Shown: positions 23,160-34,681 of the stretch, in pieces
Numbering within the stretch: the stretch's first letter is position 1
How the letters are laid out: every line of letters begins with the position of its first letter
From: Brachionus rotundiformis
Taxonomy: Eukaryota; Rotifera; Eurotatoria; Ploima; Brachionidae
Assembly: GCA_016802295.1 (NCBI GenBank)
Contig: JAESIW010000135.1
Span: forward strand, 138,443-202,442
Reading direction: 5' to 3'
DNA length: 64,000 bases
Program-made: the position numbers and the translations under genes
Notes under the pieces: generated by a model
The model's database searches: none
What the model was told of the DNA's origin: nothing
What the model saw: the letters and a program-made list of their open reading frames with translations, nothing else

Positions 23160-26100
23160 TTACTATTAGACCTTTCATTGTGCCGTGCACCATTGGTACA
23201 AATTATTATCACCGACCTTTTTATTGTCTGTAAAGATTGGAACCTAAATTAATTCTGTATATTATCTTATTTGTTCTAAATTTATGTCCGATAAGTAAAT
23301 GGAAAGAGATAAATTGAACCAATCTTGGCTAAAAAGTGATATAATCAAAAAACGATTCTTATTCCTATATCTATTTGAATTTAATTTTAATAATTGTACA
23401 CTTTTTTAATTGGAACATAGAGTTTGGAAATCTTAATTTCACGAATTAATTTGCAACAAAAAAAATCATGTTCAAAACATCATTTAAATTAATTAACTTT
23501 TAAAAAGTGATTTGGTCAAGACCCACTTCTGCTTTAGAATAAAAAAAGTCTCATTAATGTGTTAGATTAACATATCATAAACAATGAAAAAAAAACACAA
23601 TTTAAATACTATTCTGTTGACTTTATTATCTATTGTCTAATTTTGAGCTTAATCTATAAATCTAAAAATCAAATAAAGCCTGAAACTTTGCCAAACAAAC
23701 TCTTTTATAATCATTAACTAGTTTTATTGTAGTCATAGTGGCCATTTGAATTGTGTAATTTAAAATCTAAATTTAGATCACCTTAGAGGACTCGCTGCTG
23801 AGCTAGCTTTGTATTTGACTCGGTGTGACGTTTGGGCTATTTGTGTCACCTGAACCAGGGATACTCTGTTAATTTTTAATGATCCTAAAAATCCTAAAAT
23901 CAAACTAGTTAAATACGATATATTTGCTCGAGTTTTAATTTAAAATGCTTAAATTTCTAAATTAATAAAGTGTCCTACATAGTTACTTATTTTTAAATTG
24001 ATAATTTAATTAACTTTTTTGGTTGTGTGTAGAGCCTTATGGGCCTAAATCTATGCAAATCTAAATGGTTTGTTAATAATTAAAATACACGAGCTCATAT
24101 TGAATAGATCAGTCTAATAATTAAGAGCATCGTTAGCCGATATGTGTAATTATATAAATCTGACCAGTTTCTGTTTTGCTTACTTAACTTTTATTCTTTT
24201 TATTTCAAGCCGGCCTCGGACTTGGGTTTTGTTCTAAGCGTAAAAAATTTTAATTATTTTCTTAAATTTCTCATTAGGGTTCAATAAAATTTGAAAATAA
24301 CACTTAGCCCATGCTGGCTTCAAATAGCTGACCACGGTCTGTAGCAAAGAGCATCGATTAAAAATCAATAAAATTTATCTATGTATGATGATTGATATTT
24401 TTAAATAAAACAACTTTAAATAAAAATAAAACTAATGTTTGTTTATTATTTTTCTTGTATACAATGTCCATGATGATAGCAAAATCTTAATTAAATTTTT
24501 TCTCTCTACAAAGATCAAACAAAGAAGCCTGGAAAACAAGTTAGTTCCAATTGAGTGGATTTTTTGATTGTACCCGCCAATATCTATCATAAATCAATTT
24601 GACTATTTATAATATTTCGTAACATCCGTATATATATATTTTTTTTTTATATAATAACAATAAATAGTGGTTAAATTAAATTATACAAAACATGCTGAAT
24701 TTGGTGCAATTTTGGTCTAGTTTTAAAATTTCTAGCAAAAACTAATTAAGTTAATAAAGACTTTGAAGTAAAACTCGTCCCGAGATGCTGAGATAAGGGA
24801 GAATTTCTTTTCAGCTCAATAAAACTATTAGTTTAAGGTATTTATTTGAAAAAAATATATAAGTATATTTATATAAAAATATTCATGAAATTGTAGAATT
24901 TCGTAGGGAATCGTTATGTATTCAAATGAATCCCATATGTGATATGCCTTTTGTAGAACCATATAAATGGGTTAACGAGGCATTGATTGCATAAGCTATT
25001 TAGACTTAATTTTATTATCTAAAGTTATAACAAATGCAGAATAGTTATCCTAGCTCTTAGGGCTATATTGACAGGACTAGGTTTTTTCTCATTATTTATC
25101 AAGCGTTCGTAATACCAAGTAGTCTGCGTTCCACAAAATTGAGGAGTCTTATGGCTCGAATCGCGGCTTTAAAGCATTTTTTAATTTTAGGTCAATTCAA
25201 ACGGACTCATGCGGCTAAATGTTAAAAATCGTCCATGTGAACTCAACTCTTAATAATTACAGGACTAGTTTTATGGATGATTTTTAACTATTTTTTTAAT
25301 TTTTTTGTTTAAAATTAATAAATTAATTGCGGTATAAATTGTTTTTATTTAACTTTAATCAATAAATAAAATTTCTTCAAAAAAAAACCCAAAAAAGTGC
25401 TGCTGAATTCCTAGAGATGAAAAACTATTGATCATGATAAGTTTAATATCGATTCGGATGAAGACATTTTTAATTAAAAGTACATAAAACCTATTATTAC
25501 ATAATGGTCTTAAGAATCCATGGGCTAATCTTGAAATCAAATTAATAAGATGCTAAAAAAGTTTCTTTTTAGATTTGATAGATAGATATCTGTTTTTAGA
25601 AATTGTTGGCATTTGTTTGGTAATTATTTTTTATATTCATAAATTTTTTTTCAATTTAAAATTTATTTTGCAAAATTTTTTGAAAAAACATCTCAAGACT
25701 ACATTTAAAAATCATGATTGTGCCAAATTAATATGGACTGAAATTTTTCTCATAAGAAACATACAAAATTTAGTTCAAAAAAAATTTTCTTCATTACCAA
25801 ATAAAAACAGCATATTAATAATGACTATTTAAAAAACAAAAAATTTAATCATATATATTATAAAATTTGCTTTATACAGCTGATGAGCTGACTTGACAAA
25901 TTTTAAAGTTTCAAGCCATTTTTACCATGTCATTCTGAACAAAAAATGATATAAAAAGACTGAAATTTATGAAAAATATGAAAATGATGAAAAATATAAT
26001 ACTGATAAGAGTATTAGTAAAGAACAAAATCTATCTAATTATATTTATATTTTTATATATTTCAATAAGAGCATTTAATTTTGAAGACAATTATTAGTTT

Positions 26101-26414
26101 AATATTTTCATTATTAATTCGTTCAAAACTCAATCTAATTAACAAATAAATATTTTTTTTAAATCGTATTAAGTTTTTTTATTCAATCAAGTTAAATATT
26201 TACTCATAATGTAGAAATAATGTTATTTAAATAAAAAAGCAAATTAATTTTATCTGTAAATTACCTTGAATTTATTTTATCACAACTTTTATCTTAGTTT
26301 AATATAAAAAGAATAAATTATAAACTTATTAATCATTTTTTTTTAAGATTAAGCCATTTTAGTTTTGAATTAGATTTTTTTATATTACAGTTCGAATTTG
26401 ATTTAAAAATAAAG
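23160..26414. other. About 3.2 kb of AT-rich sequence with no recognised gene
   Basis: The open frames in this stretch are short, very biased to F, K, N and I, and match nothing that I know. The last 100 bp should contain the promoter of the reductase gene starting at 26415. Confidence 0.45.
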
Positions 26415-27713
26415 ATGAAAGCTAAGCAATGGGTTTTAGTTAAACACTTTGATGGTGAACCCAAAGATGAAGACCTGCAATTACAAGAGCTTGATTTACC
26501 TGATGAGCTTAAAGAAGGAGGTTTTTCAACTTAAGGACAATTTTGGCCAAGAGTGCTAAATATGATTTTTTTTTTCCAGAAGTGTTATTAGAAGCAGTCT
26601 ATCTTTCAGTAGATCCATTTATGAGACCATATTCCAGAACCAAAAATCCACCATTGACCATGTTTGGTGAACAAATTGCCAGGTATGGCAGCTTTAATTT
26701 CTAAATTTTGGCAAAACATTAAATTAAAAAAAAAGAGTAATTAAAACGAGAAATGGTGAGTTTCCATTAGGAACTGTGGTGTTGTCAATGAGCGGCTGGA
26801 AATCACATTTCATATCCAATGGTGAAGATTTAAGACCTATTAGCTTTGATCTAGGCAGCACTTCATTATCATACTGTCTTGGTACATTGGGAATGCCAGG
26901 GTAATTTTAATTTAAACGAAAATAAAGAAAAACAAATTTTAAAAATCGTAAAGAGCTACTGCCTATTTTGGTCTTGGTCTATTGGAGCCAAAGAAAGGCG
27001 ATAAACTTATTTTAAATGGAGCAGCTGGAGCAGTGGGAAGCATAGTTGGTCAATTGGCCAAGATTCATGGGGTCGAAGTCATTGCGTTTGTTGGCTCAGA
27101 TGAGAAACTCGACTGGTGCAAAAACGAGCTTGGATTCGACCATGTATTTAATTATAAAAAGGTTAATTTTAGCGAACAAATAAGTCAAATTGCACCTGAT
27201 GGTTGTGAGCTGTTTTTTGATAATGTATCATTTTATTAGAATATAAAAACCTTTGATTTTTTATAATAGCTGAATAAAGGTTGGTGGTGATTGGTATCAC
27301 ACTGTGATCAATAAACACTTGAAAAAATATGGTAAAGCAGTAATCTGTGGAAGTATCGAAAATTACAATGATAAGAGTGAAAAATTGTGTAATAATTTAC
27401 GATTCTTATCATTAATTAATAAAATTTAAAATAATAAAAATTCAGATCCGGCTACAAATTACAAAATTCTTTCGCTGGAGCTCAAAATTCAAGGAATTAT
27501 AGTGCTCACGTTTGCAAAAGATTGGCCTAAGGCATTTACCGAAATGAACCAGTACATTCAAGAAGTATTATCTATTTATTATTTATTATTAATTCAGATT
27601 TTTTAAATTCATACCTATTAAAAAAGGGTAAATTAAAAGTCAAAGAAACTTTGTATGAAGGTTTTGAGAATATGAGAACTGCATTTTATGGCTTATTTAA
27701 AGGTGCATATTGA
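26415..27713 (+). CDS. PTGR1: Prostaglandin reductase / leukotriene B4 12-hydroxydehydrogenase-like (MDR family)
   Basis: Seven exons (26415-26520, 26580-26682, 26736-26900, 26954-27224, 27280-27388, 27446-27564, 27627-27713) encode 319 residues. The family reduces alpha,beta-unsaturated ketones of lipid mediators with NADPH and does not use zinc. Visible markers are S-V-D-P-F-M-R-P-Y in the N-terminal domain, A-L/Y-C-L-G-T-L-G-M-P-G before the nucleotide fold, the NADPH loop G-A-A-G-A-V-G-S, F-V-G-S-D-E-K and F-D-N-V-G-G-D. All introns are 53-62 nt. The C-terminus ends F-K-G-A-Y, about ten residues short of the usual G-K-x-I-V ending. PTGR1, PTGR2 and related invertebrate forms cannot be separated from the sequence alone. 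A polyadenylation-like AATAAA lies at about 27783. Confidence 0.85.
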
Positions 27714-28730
27714 GTTCATCGCATGTAAAAAAAGACATAAAATTTCTATAATTTATTCAACAATACATTGTAATCTTTAACGAATAAAATTATATTTTGG
27801 ATTATATTGGTTAATTAAATAAATGAATAGAACAATGAGAAAAAGTTAATTGAATTGATTGAGAAAAGTATTAATCCATGCGCATTCTTCGATGAATAAG
27901 TTGTTCCATCCTTTGTTCGATCTTTTGAAATAGGCATTTTGTGTTTGATCATATAATTTCTCTAAACCTTTCCCTAAATTAAATATTTTGAAGTCGCGTC
28001 CATTTTTGAAATTGAGAGACATGTGATGAAAATGCATGAATATACTTATTCAATGTATATTTTTTTGCATAATTAGTTTTTTTAATTCTTTAATCCCACC
28101 AATAGAAAGCATATTACGATGGTAGAAAACATTTCTCCTGCATAAATTAAAAAAATTCTATGTCTTGTTCGACTCAATATGGAAAACACTGGAAAAGCTA
28201 TTGTCAAAGCTTAATAAATCAAATGATACAATTATCTAATTTAAATTTTTATAAATTTAGAATTTAGAATAAGCTTTTTTTCTATAATCAAATAAAAAGA
28301 TTCTCGAGAAAATTTTTTGGCACAAAATTTAATCTTTTTTTATCAATGATCAATGTTTATTTATATTTATTTCATCATATATAAAAAGTGTTGATTTTAT
28401 TGTTTGGCCTAAATAACGGAAAAGTATTGATTACATATGCGAAAATAATAACAAATGATATTTTTAGATAGTCATAAATAAAATAAAAACTATCAATTTA
28501 TTGTTTAATGAGTAAATATTCAGTATCTAATTGAAAAATTTCAAAATAATTCCATACAAAAAGGAATACAGATATTGATTATGATTTTAATTAAATCTAA
28601 TTTATTAAAGTTAAGTCTAATTTAATAAAAATAATCTATTCTAATTAAAAATATTCAATTTAATAAAAACTACATCTTTTATTAAAGAAAGTTTCTAACA
28701 TAATAAAAATAAAGCAAATTTATTTATTTT
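27714..28730. other. Non-coding AT-rich spacer
   Basis: It holds the 3' end of the reductase gene and otherwise nothing that I can support. Poly-T/poly-A tracts and degenerate TTAATTTAATAAAA-like repetition are seen around 28590-28700. Confidence 0.45.
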
Positions 28731-28956
28731 TTAAGGTGCATCTAGAACAAAAAAAATATCTTCTTTTAGCCATTGGCATGTTGCAAGTTGAGCACAATTT
28801 ATTTTCTTCACTTTAAGAACCTTTGTCCAGTTTTCTTTTTTTCGCATTTGCATAAAAAGATCTAGAAGCAGTTGGAGATTTTCATCATCGACATTTTCAA
28901 TACTTTTTGAGCCTGTGCGTTGCGTTGTTTCATTTGGTTAATCTTGGTGATTTAAT
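28731..28956 (-). other. Protein-like open stretch without a start, possible terminal exon or relic
   Basis: The minus strand is open for about 70 codons ending at a TAA near 28733, with balanced, non-AT-biased residues (N-L-Q-L-L-L-D-L-F-M-Q-M-R-K-K-E-N-W-T-K, then C-A-Q-L-A-T-C). No ATG begins it and no clear acceptor leads into it. It could be the last exon of an unseen minus-strand gene or a decayed element. I recognise no family. Confidence 0.3.
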
Positions 28957-29059
28957 TACAAGTTTTTCTCGATATTATAGATAAATATTTGTGCAATTTT
29001 TGAATGGTGTATTTTTAATTGTATAGATATTAATTGGTCAAAGACTTTTTGTATGTTTA

Positions 29060-29880
29060 TAACAAACAAACAAGAAACCTGAATGTCTTATACTAGAAGG
29101 TATTAAAATTGAAGTTATCACGAAATTTAAGTTACTTGGAGTCAATCTTGATTCCAAACTAGAATTTGGTCAACATGTAAGTGATATTCGGAAGCTTATA
29201 AACTATAGACTCTTTTCAATTAAAAAACTTTTTTATTTGTCTTTCTCGGCAAAAAGTCAATTCTTTAAAACTTTTATTCTTCCTTACTTTGATTATTGTC
29301 TTTCTTTAATCATTTACTTTCACAAATCTAGTATACAAAGACTTTCTAATTATCATTGTTTATTTAAACTGTTTAATATTAAATTTTCATCTGATGATCC
29401 TATTGTTATTAATGATTACTTAAAAAATTTAAACTTTTCAATTTTCATCAGGGAATTTTTCTTAGACTAGGACTTTTTTCATTCAAGATTTTCTCATCTC
29501 AAAATCCACCAATTTTAGCAAAGCAACTAAGAACAAATGAAGTGTAAAATTTACCGTATGAATTAAGAAACAAGAAGCATCTTATTGAAATAGCTTCACA
29601 GCGGAAAGTTGGTGAATCAACTTTTGGATTTTATTTTACTAAATTTATTAACAGTTTTTTTAAAAACAATTTACTACAAGCATAAACACTTTCTCTTTGA
29701 GAAAATTTTTATATGAAAATATGAAAACAATGATAAATAAATGTTTATCAATCAATGAAAAATTTAGATTTGTAATTAAAAAAATTTAGACTTACTTTTA
29801 TACTTTTAATAATTTGTATTTTTCTTTTTTAACTATGAAATTGGGTTCCATGATATAATTATTATGGAGCCTTAAACTTA
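29060..29880 (+). mobile_element. LINE 3' part (family 2), decayed
   Basis: The plus-strand frame from about 29080 reads F-K-L-L-G-V-N-L-D-S-K-L-E-F and R-L-F-S-I-K-K-L-F-Y-L-S, then F-F-K-T-F-I-L-P-Y-F-D-Y-C, which matches the thumb/C-terminal part of the LINE at 62657-63265 at protein level but not in its 3' UTR. Stops break the frame near 29467. The 3' UTR ends in a different hairpin (GGTTCCAT ... ATGGAGCC, 29846-29873), so this is a separate subfamily. Confidence 0.75.
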
Positions 29881-30371
29881 AAAAGTTAACTGATAACCAG
29901 ATAGACAATTATCTTATTTAACTTTTTTTTACATTTAATAAAAAAATAAATCAAACTATTAGTTATTTACGTATATACAAGAAAAAAAGTAAAACATGTG
30001 CAAGACTTAAATTGATAATTGATTATGTTGACCTAAAAAAAAGAAAATAAAGTTTTTATTTTTGGTAAAAAGATGCCACAAAGTATGTTGCACTATGTTG
30101 AACCATTTTTTAAATATCTTATTTCTTCGATTATAAGTAACCACAAATACAAGAAAATTGCTTCTATTTCAATCAAAAACTATCCCCTATTCGAATTAAT
30201 TTTTACAAAAAATGTGCCTTGTTTCAAAGAAATTTTCTCTAATAGAAGTAAATAAAGCCAAATTTTTCTTTTATTTGAATCAAATTTTTTGAATGAAAAA
30301 TTTCCGGGAAAATGCCTTAATGACCAAACTTTCTTATATTTGATGAATATTTTTTTAAGTAAATTCAAATT
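29881..30371. other. AT-rich spacer between two LINE fragments
   Basis: Only short biased frames are present. Nothing recognised. Confidence 0.4.
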
Positions 30372-30815
30372 TTTAATTTCAAGGTTAATCAACAGGCTAG
30401 TGCCCTTGTCATAAAGACCGATTAACACTCCATTTATTTAACTAATAAAATAAATTTTACAAATTAAAATTAAATTGTATCTAATTAAATAATCATTTAA
30501 AAAAGTAAAACATTGAAATATTTAGATTAAATTTTTTGAATTTTTTTAACAAAATCTGAGAAAATTAAATTGATATTATTAAAAATTGAATGCCTGAATG
30601 TTGTGAATTTCAACATTGATCTCTTGATCACAAAGCAATTTATAAGTCTTGAGTAGAAAAATCCAAAAGTTTTTTCGCCATATACTGATTTTGATGTTAG
30701 TTCTATCAAATTCTCACTGTTCCTTAAATTATATTTCAAATTTCTCGAGTCATTCTTCTTTAAATTCTGCCTTAGATTTTCAGGAGAGTTATGAGAGTAT
30801 AGTGTTTTATAAGCA
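30372..30815 (-). mobile_element. 5'-truncated LINE copy (family 1)
   Basis: Minus-strand frame 30527-30739 reads Y-N-L-R-N-S-E-N-L-I-E and G-E-K-T-F-G-F-F-Y-S-R-L-I-N, the same ending as the copy at 62657-63265 with a few substitutions. Below it lies the shared 3' tail (30380-30432). The right edge, where homology to the longer copy stops, is near 30815. Confidence 0.8.
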
Positions 30816-30899
30816 AAAGATAAATAAATGTATCGGCCAAGTGGATGTTAGTGCAATGTGTAGACTACCACTACTGAGTGAGAGCTAAATATTCTAAAA

Positions 30900-31364
30900 G
30901 GCCAAAATTGTAATATTGCGAAATAAACCTGACTAAAGTATGCATTCAAAGTTAGCAAACAAAAAATTAGACAATACGAGTGTTAAGTTAGATTTGTACA
31001 TGTTAAGAAAATTTAAAACTCACCGCGCCATTCAACAAATCAAAATTATTACAAGCCAATCAAGACAATTCCCATTCAAACTAAATTGCCCATTTTGTTC
31101 AACTAGCTCAACAATGCATCACATATAAAAACTATTAAACACTTTTAAACATCAACATGCGTTTAAATTCTCTCCAAGACTCAATTTACATTCAAATATA
31201 TTTATTTTTTTAATAAAATAAAAAAATATAAAAAAAAATAAAAATTTTAGTCTTTCTATCATTCATTTAAAAAGACTTTCTAAAATTTAATATTTTAATT
31301 TAATTTAGCTAGTAACCCTAGGAATACAAAATAATTAATCAAAATAAAACAAGACACAGATAGA
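30900..31364. other. 5' flank of RCC1
   Basis: AT-rich and without CpG enrichment, unlike the RCC1 coding region that follows. Poly-A/T tracts at 31200-31240 come just before the presumed 5' UTR. Confidence 0.4.
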
Positions 31365-32903
31365 ATGCCGCTATCATCACGGATAAACAAGAGCGAGCCG
31401 CGGACGAAGCGCGCCAAGACGGAGCGCAAGTCGGCCGGCTCGGGCACCACACAAACATCGTCGTCGAGCAGCGGGACACGGTCGTCCGGCCGGCTGACGC
31501 CCAAAAAACAGCCCAAGCACTCGTCCTCGGACGACGAGCCGCTCGAGACCAAGGCCAAAAAGAACACGACCGCGAAAAAAAGCGAAAAACACAAGGCGGA
31601 CAGCTCGGACTCGGCCGACACGTCCAACACGACGTCGGGCGTGGGCACACTGGCCGACGAGCCGGCCATGAACGAGGAGCCGGCGGCCGAGACCACGCCG
31701 GTCAAGACCAAAGGCGTCGACGCCATCCCTGCTGTACCAAGGCCCGACAAGCCCGGCCTGGTGCTCTCGGTCGGCGAGAACTTGTCCAATCAGCTCGGTC
31801 TCGGCGCCGAGATCGACAACCGCAAAAAACCCCAATTGGTCAAGGAATTGCCCGATGACGTGATACAAATAGCCGCTGGCGGCATGCACTCGGCCTGTTT
31901 GACCAAAGAGGGCGTCGTGTACACGTTCGGATGCAACGACGAGTTTGCGCTCGGCCGCGACAACGACGACGAAATAGACAAGGTCGAGTTGCCCGAGAGA
32001 ATTGTGGAGATAAGCGCGGGCGACAGTCACACGGCCGCGTTGAGCGAATCGGGCGCCGTGTACGCATGGGGCACGTTCAGAGACGGCAGCGGCGTTCTCG
32101 GCATGGAGCAGAAGCGCATCGCCAAAACGCCGATGAAATTTTCGCTCAAGAGCCAAGTGGAGAAGATATCGTCGGGCGCCGACCACCTGGTGTTCTTGAC
32201 GAAGACGGGCGAGGTGTTCACGGCGGGCAACTCGGAGCACGGCCAGCTGGGCCGCGTGTCCAAGTACAACAGCTGCCGGGGCGGCCGCCGCGGCTCGGAC
32301 ATGATTCTGGCGCCGGGCCTGGTCCGGCTGGGCCGCCGCAAGGAGCTCGCCGGCCACAAGCAGATCGAGAACGTGTGGACCACGCCCTACTGCACGTTCC
32401 TCAAGGTCAAGGACGCCGACGTGCTCATCGGCTTCGGCCTCAACAACTCCTACCAGCTCGGCATCGACGACTGCGAGAACCGCTACCAGCCGGACGTGCT
32501 CGCCGCGCTCAAGTTCGACGGCACTCTGGTCAAGGTCATCGGCGGCATGCACCACACCCTCTTCCTCGACTCGCTCGGCCACGTCTACGCCATGGGCTCG
32601 CACCGCTACGGCTCGCTCGGTCTCGGCAAAATAGACGCCGACCTGAAGGCGCCCGTGCGCATCGACCAGCTCGAGGACATAGTCGACATTGCGGCCAATA
32701 CGAACGTGTCGTATGCAATTGACAAGAATGGCAAAGCGTACAGCTGGGGCACCAACTACTCCAAGCAGCTGGGCCTCGACACCGAGGACGACTACTTGAC
32801 GCCCACTCGCATCGCCTCCAAACAGCTCGATGTCCGTGACGTGTACACGGTCAGCGTCGGCGGTCAGCACACGCTCTATGTCGTAAGCGAAGAAAAAGAC
32901 TAA
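31365..32903 (+). CDS. RCC1: RCC1, Ran guanine nucleotide exchange factor
   Basis: A single uninterrupted exon of 512 codons. RCC1 sits on chromatin and loads Ran with GTP, setting up nuclear transport and spindle gradients. Residues 1-130 are a long basic, S/T-rich tail with nuclear-localisation-like clusters (RTKRAKTERK, KAKKNTTAKK), longer than in vertebrate RCC1. Residues 131-508 form the seven-bladed propeller, with blade signatures such as A-G-G-M-H-S-A-C-L, F-G-C-N-D-E-F-A-L-G-R, S-A-G-D-S-H-T-A-A-L, S-S-G-A-D-H-L-V-F-L and G-G-M-H-H-T-L-F-L. The coding sequence is markedly GC- and CpG-rich, while the flanks and every other gene here are AT-rich, and all the other recognised housekeeping genes here have introns. 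The long open frame on the opposite strand is a by-product of the GC-rich codons. An AATAAA-like cluster follows at 32970-32990. Confidence 0.95.
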   Translation: MPLSSRINKSEPRTKRAKTERKSAGSGTTQTSSSSSGTRSSGRLTPKKQPKHSSSDDEPLETKAKKNTTAKKSEKHKADSSDSADTSNTTSGVGTLADEPAMNEEPAAETTPVKTKGVDAIPAVPRPDKPGLVLSVGENLSNQLGLGAEIDNRKKPQLVKELPDDVIQIAAGGMHSACLTKEGVVYTFGCNDEFALGRDNDDEIDKVELPERIVEISAGDSHTAALSESGAVYAWGTFRDGSGVLGMEQKRIAKTPMKFSLKSQVEKISSGADHLVFLTKTGEVFTAGNSEHGQLGRVSKYNSCRGGRRGSDMILAPGLVRLGRRKELAGHKQIENVWTTPYCTFLKVKDADVLIGFGLNNSYQLGIDDCENRYQPDVLAALKFDGTLVKVIGGMHHTLFLDSLGHVYAMGSHRYGSLGLGKIDADLKAPVRIDQLEDIVDIAANTNVSYAIDKNGKAYSWGTNYSKQLGLDTEDDYLTPTRIASKQLDVRDVYTVSVGGQHTLYVVSEEKD

Positions 32904-34306
32904 AAGTGGCCAACAGCCCAACCAACCAACAACCAATAATTAAAAAAAATACATATAAATAAAAATAATAATAAAGAAATCGAATAAAAAAATTATATTT
33001 TCTTTTTTTCTTTTGAAAAAAAAATTTTTTTTTTTTTTTTTTTTTAATTTTTATTAAAATATTTTTATTAATTTAGAAATTAATTAATACTTTACAAAAA
33101 ATAATACAACAAAACAAATTATTTTGATTAAATTTATTATTACCATTTGGTTCAAATTAGTACCATTTCTATTCAATGTCAATGTCTCAAATTTTCTCAT
33201 TTTTCTTTATCTCTTATTTTTCTCTTTTTTTTTTTTTATATTATAATTTGTTGTTTAATATGATGTATTTTACTTTTAAATTGTATGTTTTATCTAAATG
33301 AGTGTGAGTGTAAAATGAGCTTCTGTCTCTCATATGTTTTAATTAATTAATTAATTAATAATTTTTTTTGATTTGTGATTGTAAAAACTGTCAATTTTGA
33401 AATTATGAGGTGTCCATGTCTTGTGTAAAGAGAGTTGTTTTTCGTTTTTTGTTGTCGGTCAGGGTCGGTGTCCACGGCCTGTGTCCGCCGGTATAACAGT
33501 TCCCTATATTTTTAGCTTTTTATTATTTTAAAATTGGCAGTTGGCAGTTTATTATCAATTTTAAATTTTATTTCTCTAATTTTTTTTCTTTTATTTTTAA
33601 ATTTTGATTATCTTATTTTTATTTTGATCTGGAATCGATGGATTTAATTAATTAATTAGAAAAAAGTTTAATAAAATAAACTTAAACTAAATTTTTTATT
33701 TTACTTATAATGCACTAAAGTTGTCTTTTATCAAAAGGATAATTTTACATAACCTCATTATCACGTAAATCTTATAAGTTTTGTTGTATATCAATAGAAA
33801 GACCTGAATGTCCTCTACAAGAAAATATTTTTGGTTAACCCATGGCATCTACCATATTGCTTATATACCTTCCCAAAGTTGAGCCCCCATAGAATTATAA
33901 TAATTAAAATGTGTGAAGACTTAAAACTTAACTTTCGTATTTCTTTTTAGTAAATATCAAACCATCCCATCACGTCATGTCAACCACGCAACCTTCGCTT
34001 GAACGCACGTTTCCCTTTCCAAACAAGAAAAGCAAATAAGGCTGCCTATCGCAACAGCTTCTTACAGAAGTTCCTTCGAAAACTTCGCAACGATTCCAAC
34101 AGCCAAAACGCGAGAGCAAGTCTCTATCTTGTTTAATCATATAACTAGTTTATAATTTATAATTTATATATTTTGTATCTTTGTTACGATATGTCTGACA
34201 ATTCTTACTTTATATTTTAATAATAATTATTGTACAATTAGATTTAATTCTCAAATCAATAATTTTAATCAATAAAACGTTTAAATCTTAAATACTACAA
34301 GACTAG
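32904..34306. other. RCC1 3' flank, low-complexity, no gene
   Basis: Contains an A-run/T-run palindrome at 33016-33045, long T tracts, and a small GC-richer island at 33455-33500 (GTCGGTGTCCACGGCCTGTG). No ORF or RNA fold was recognised. Confidence 0.45.
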
Positions 34307-34530
34307 TTGTTAGAGTTAGTGAAGTTTTTTGGTCACTTAAGCACTTACATGGTTGCGAAGATAAAGCTTTATCAGTATGCTACTTTGGTCGTAACCATTC
34401 AGGCATTTAGCTCTATAAGAGCTGGCCAGTCTTTCCTTTCTTTGTTCTACATCAAACACTTTTCTGTCGATACCCGCTTTAACACTAGAAAGCCCGAGAG
34501 GTTTCTAAAATCCTTCTTAAAAAAATAAAC
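34307..34530 (+). pseudogene. Retroelement tail fragment, plus orientation
   Basis: The last codons (R-F-N-T-R-K-P-E-R-F) match the end of the oppositely oriented LINE that begins at 34682 (G-F-N-T-R-K-P-G), which explains a 19-bp inverted repeat at 34476-34494 and 34684-34702. A second motif, CAGTATGCT-x-TTTGGTCGTAACCATTCA at 34373, recurs at 37882. Two LINE 3' ends therefore face each other here. Confidence 0.45.
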
Positions 34531-34681
34531 TTGAATATTATCTCAAAGAGATAAGGTTATCAAAAATTACTAAAAAAAACTTAAATTCAACTTGTAATAC
34601 TTAAATTTTTTAATCATATTTCAAATAAATTTTTGCTATTTCTTTTGATATATTAATTTGAAATATCTGTTATAAATCAGC

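Noticed and set aside
25575..25832. 85-codon plus-strand ORF
   Set aside because: Dominated by F, K, I, N and L as expected of random AT-rich sequence, with no match and no splice partners.
31377..32936. 519-codon ORF on the minus strand across RCC1
   Set aside because: It is the shadow of a GC-rich gene: with few A/T-rich codons, stops are rare on the other strand. The composition (A, R, V, H, L rich) matches no protein.
33016..33045. A-run/T-run palindrome after RCC1 as a terminator
   Set aside because: Homopolymer tracts are common in this AT-rich genome, and Pol II genes do not end this way.
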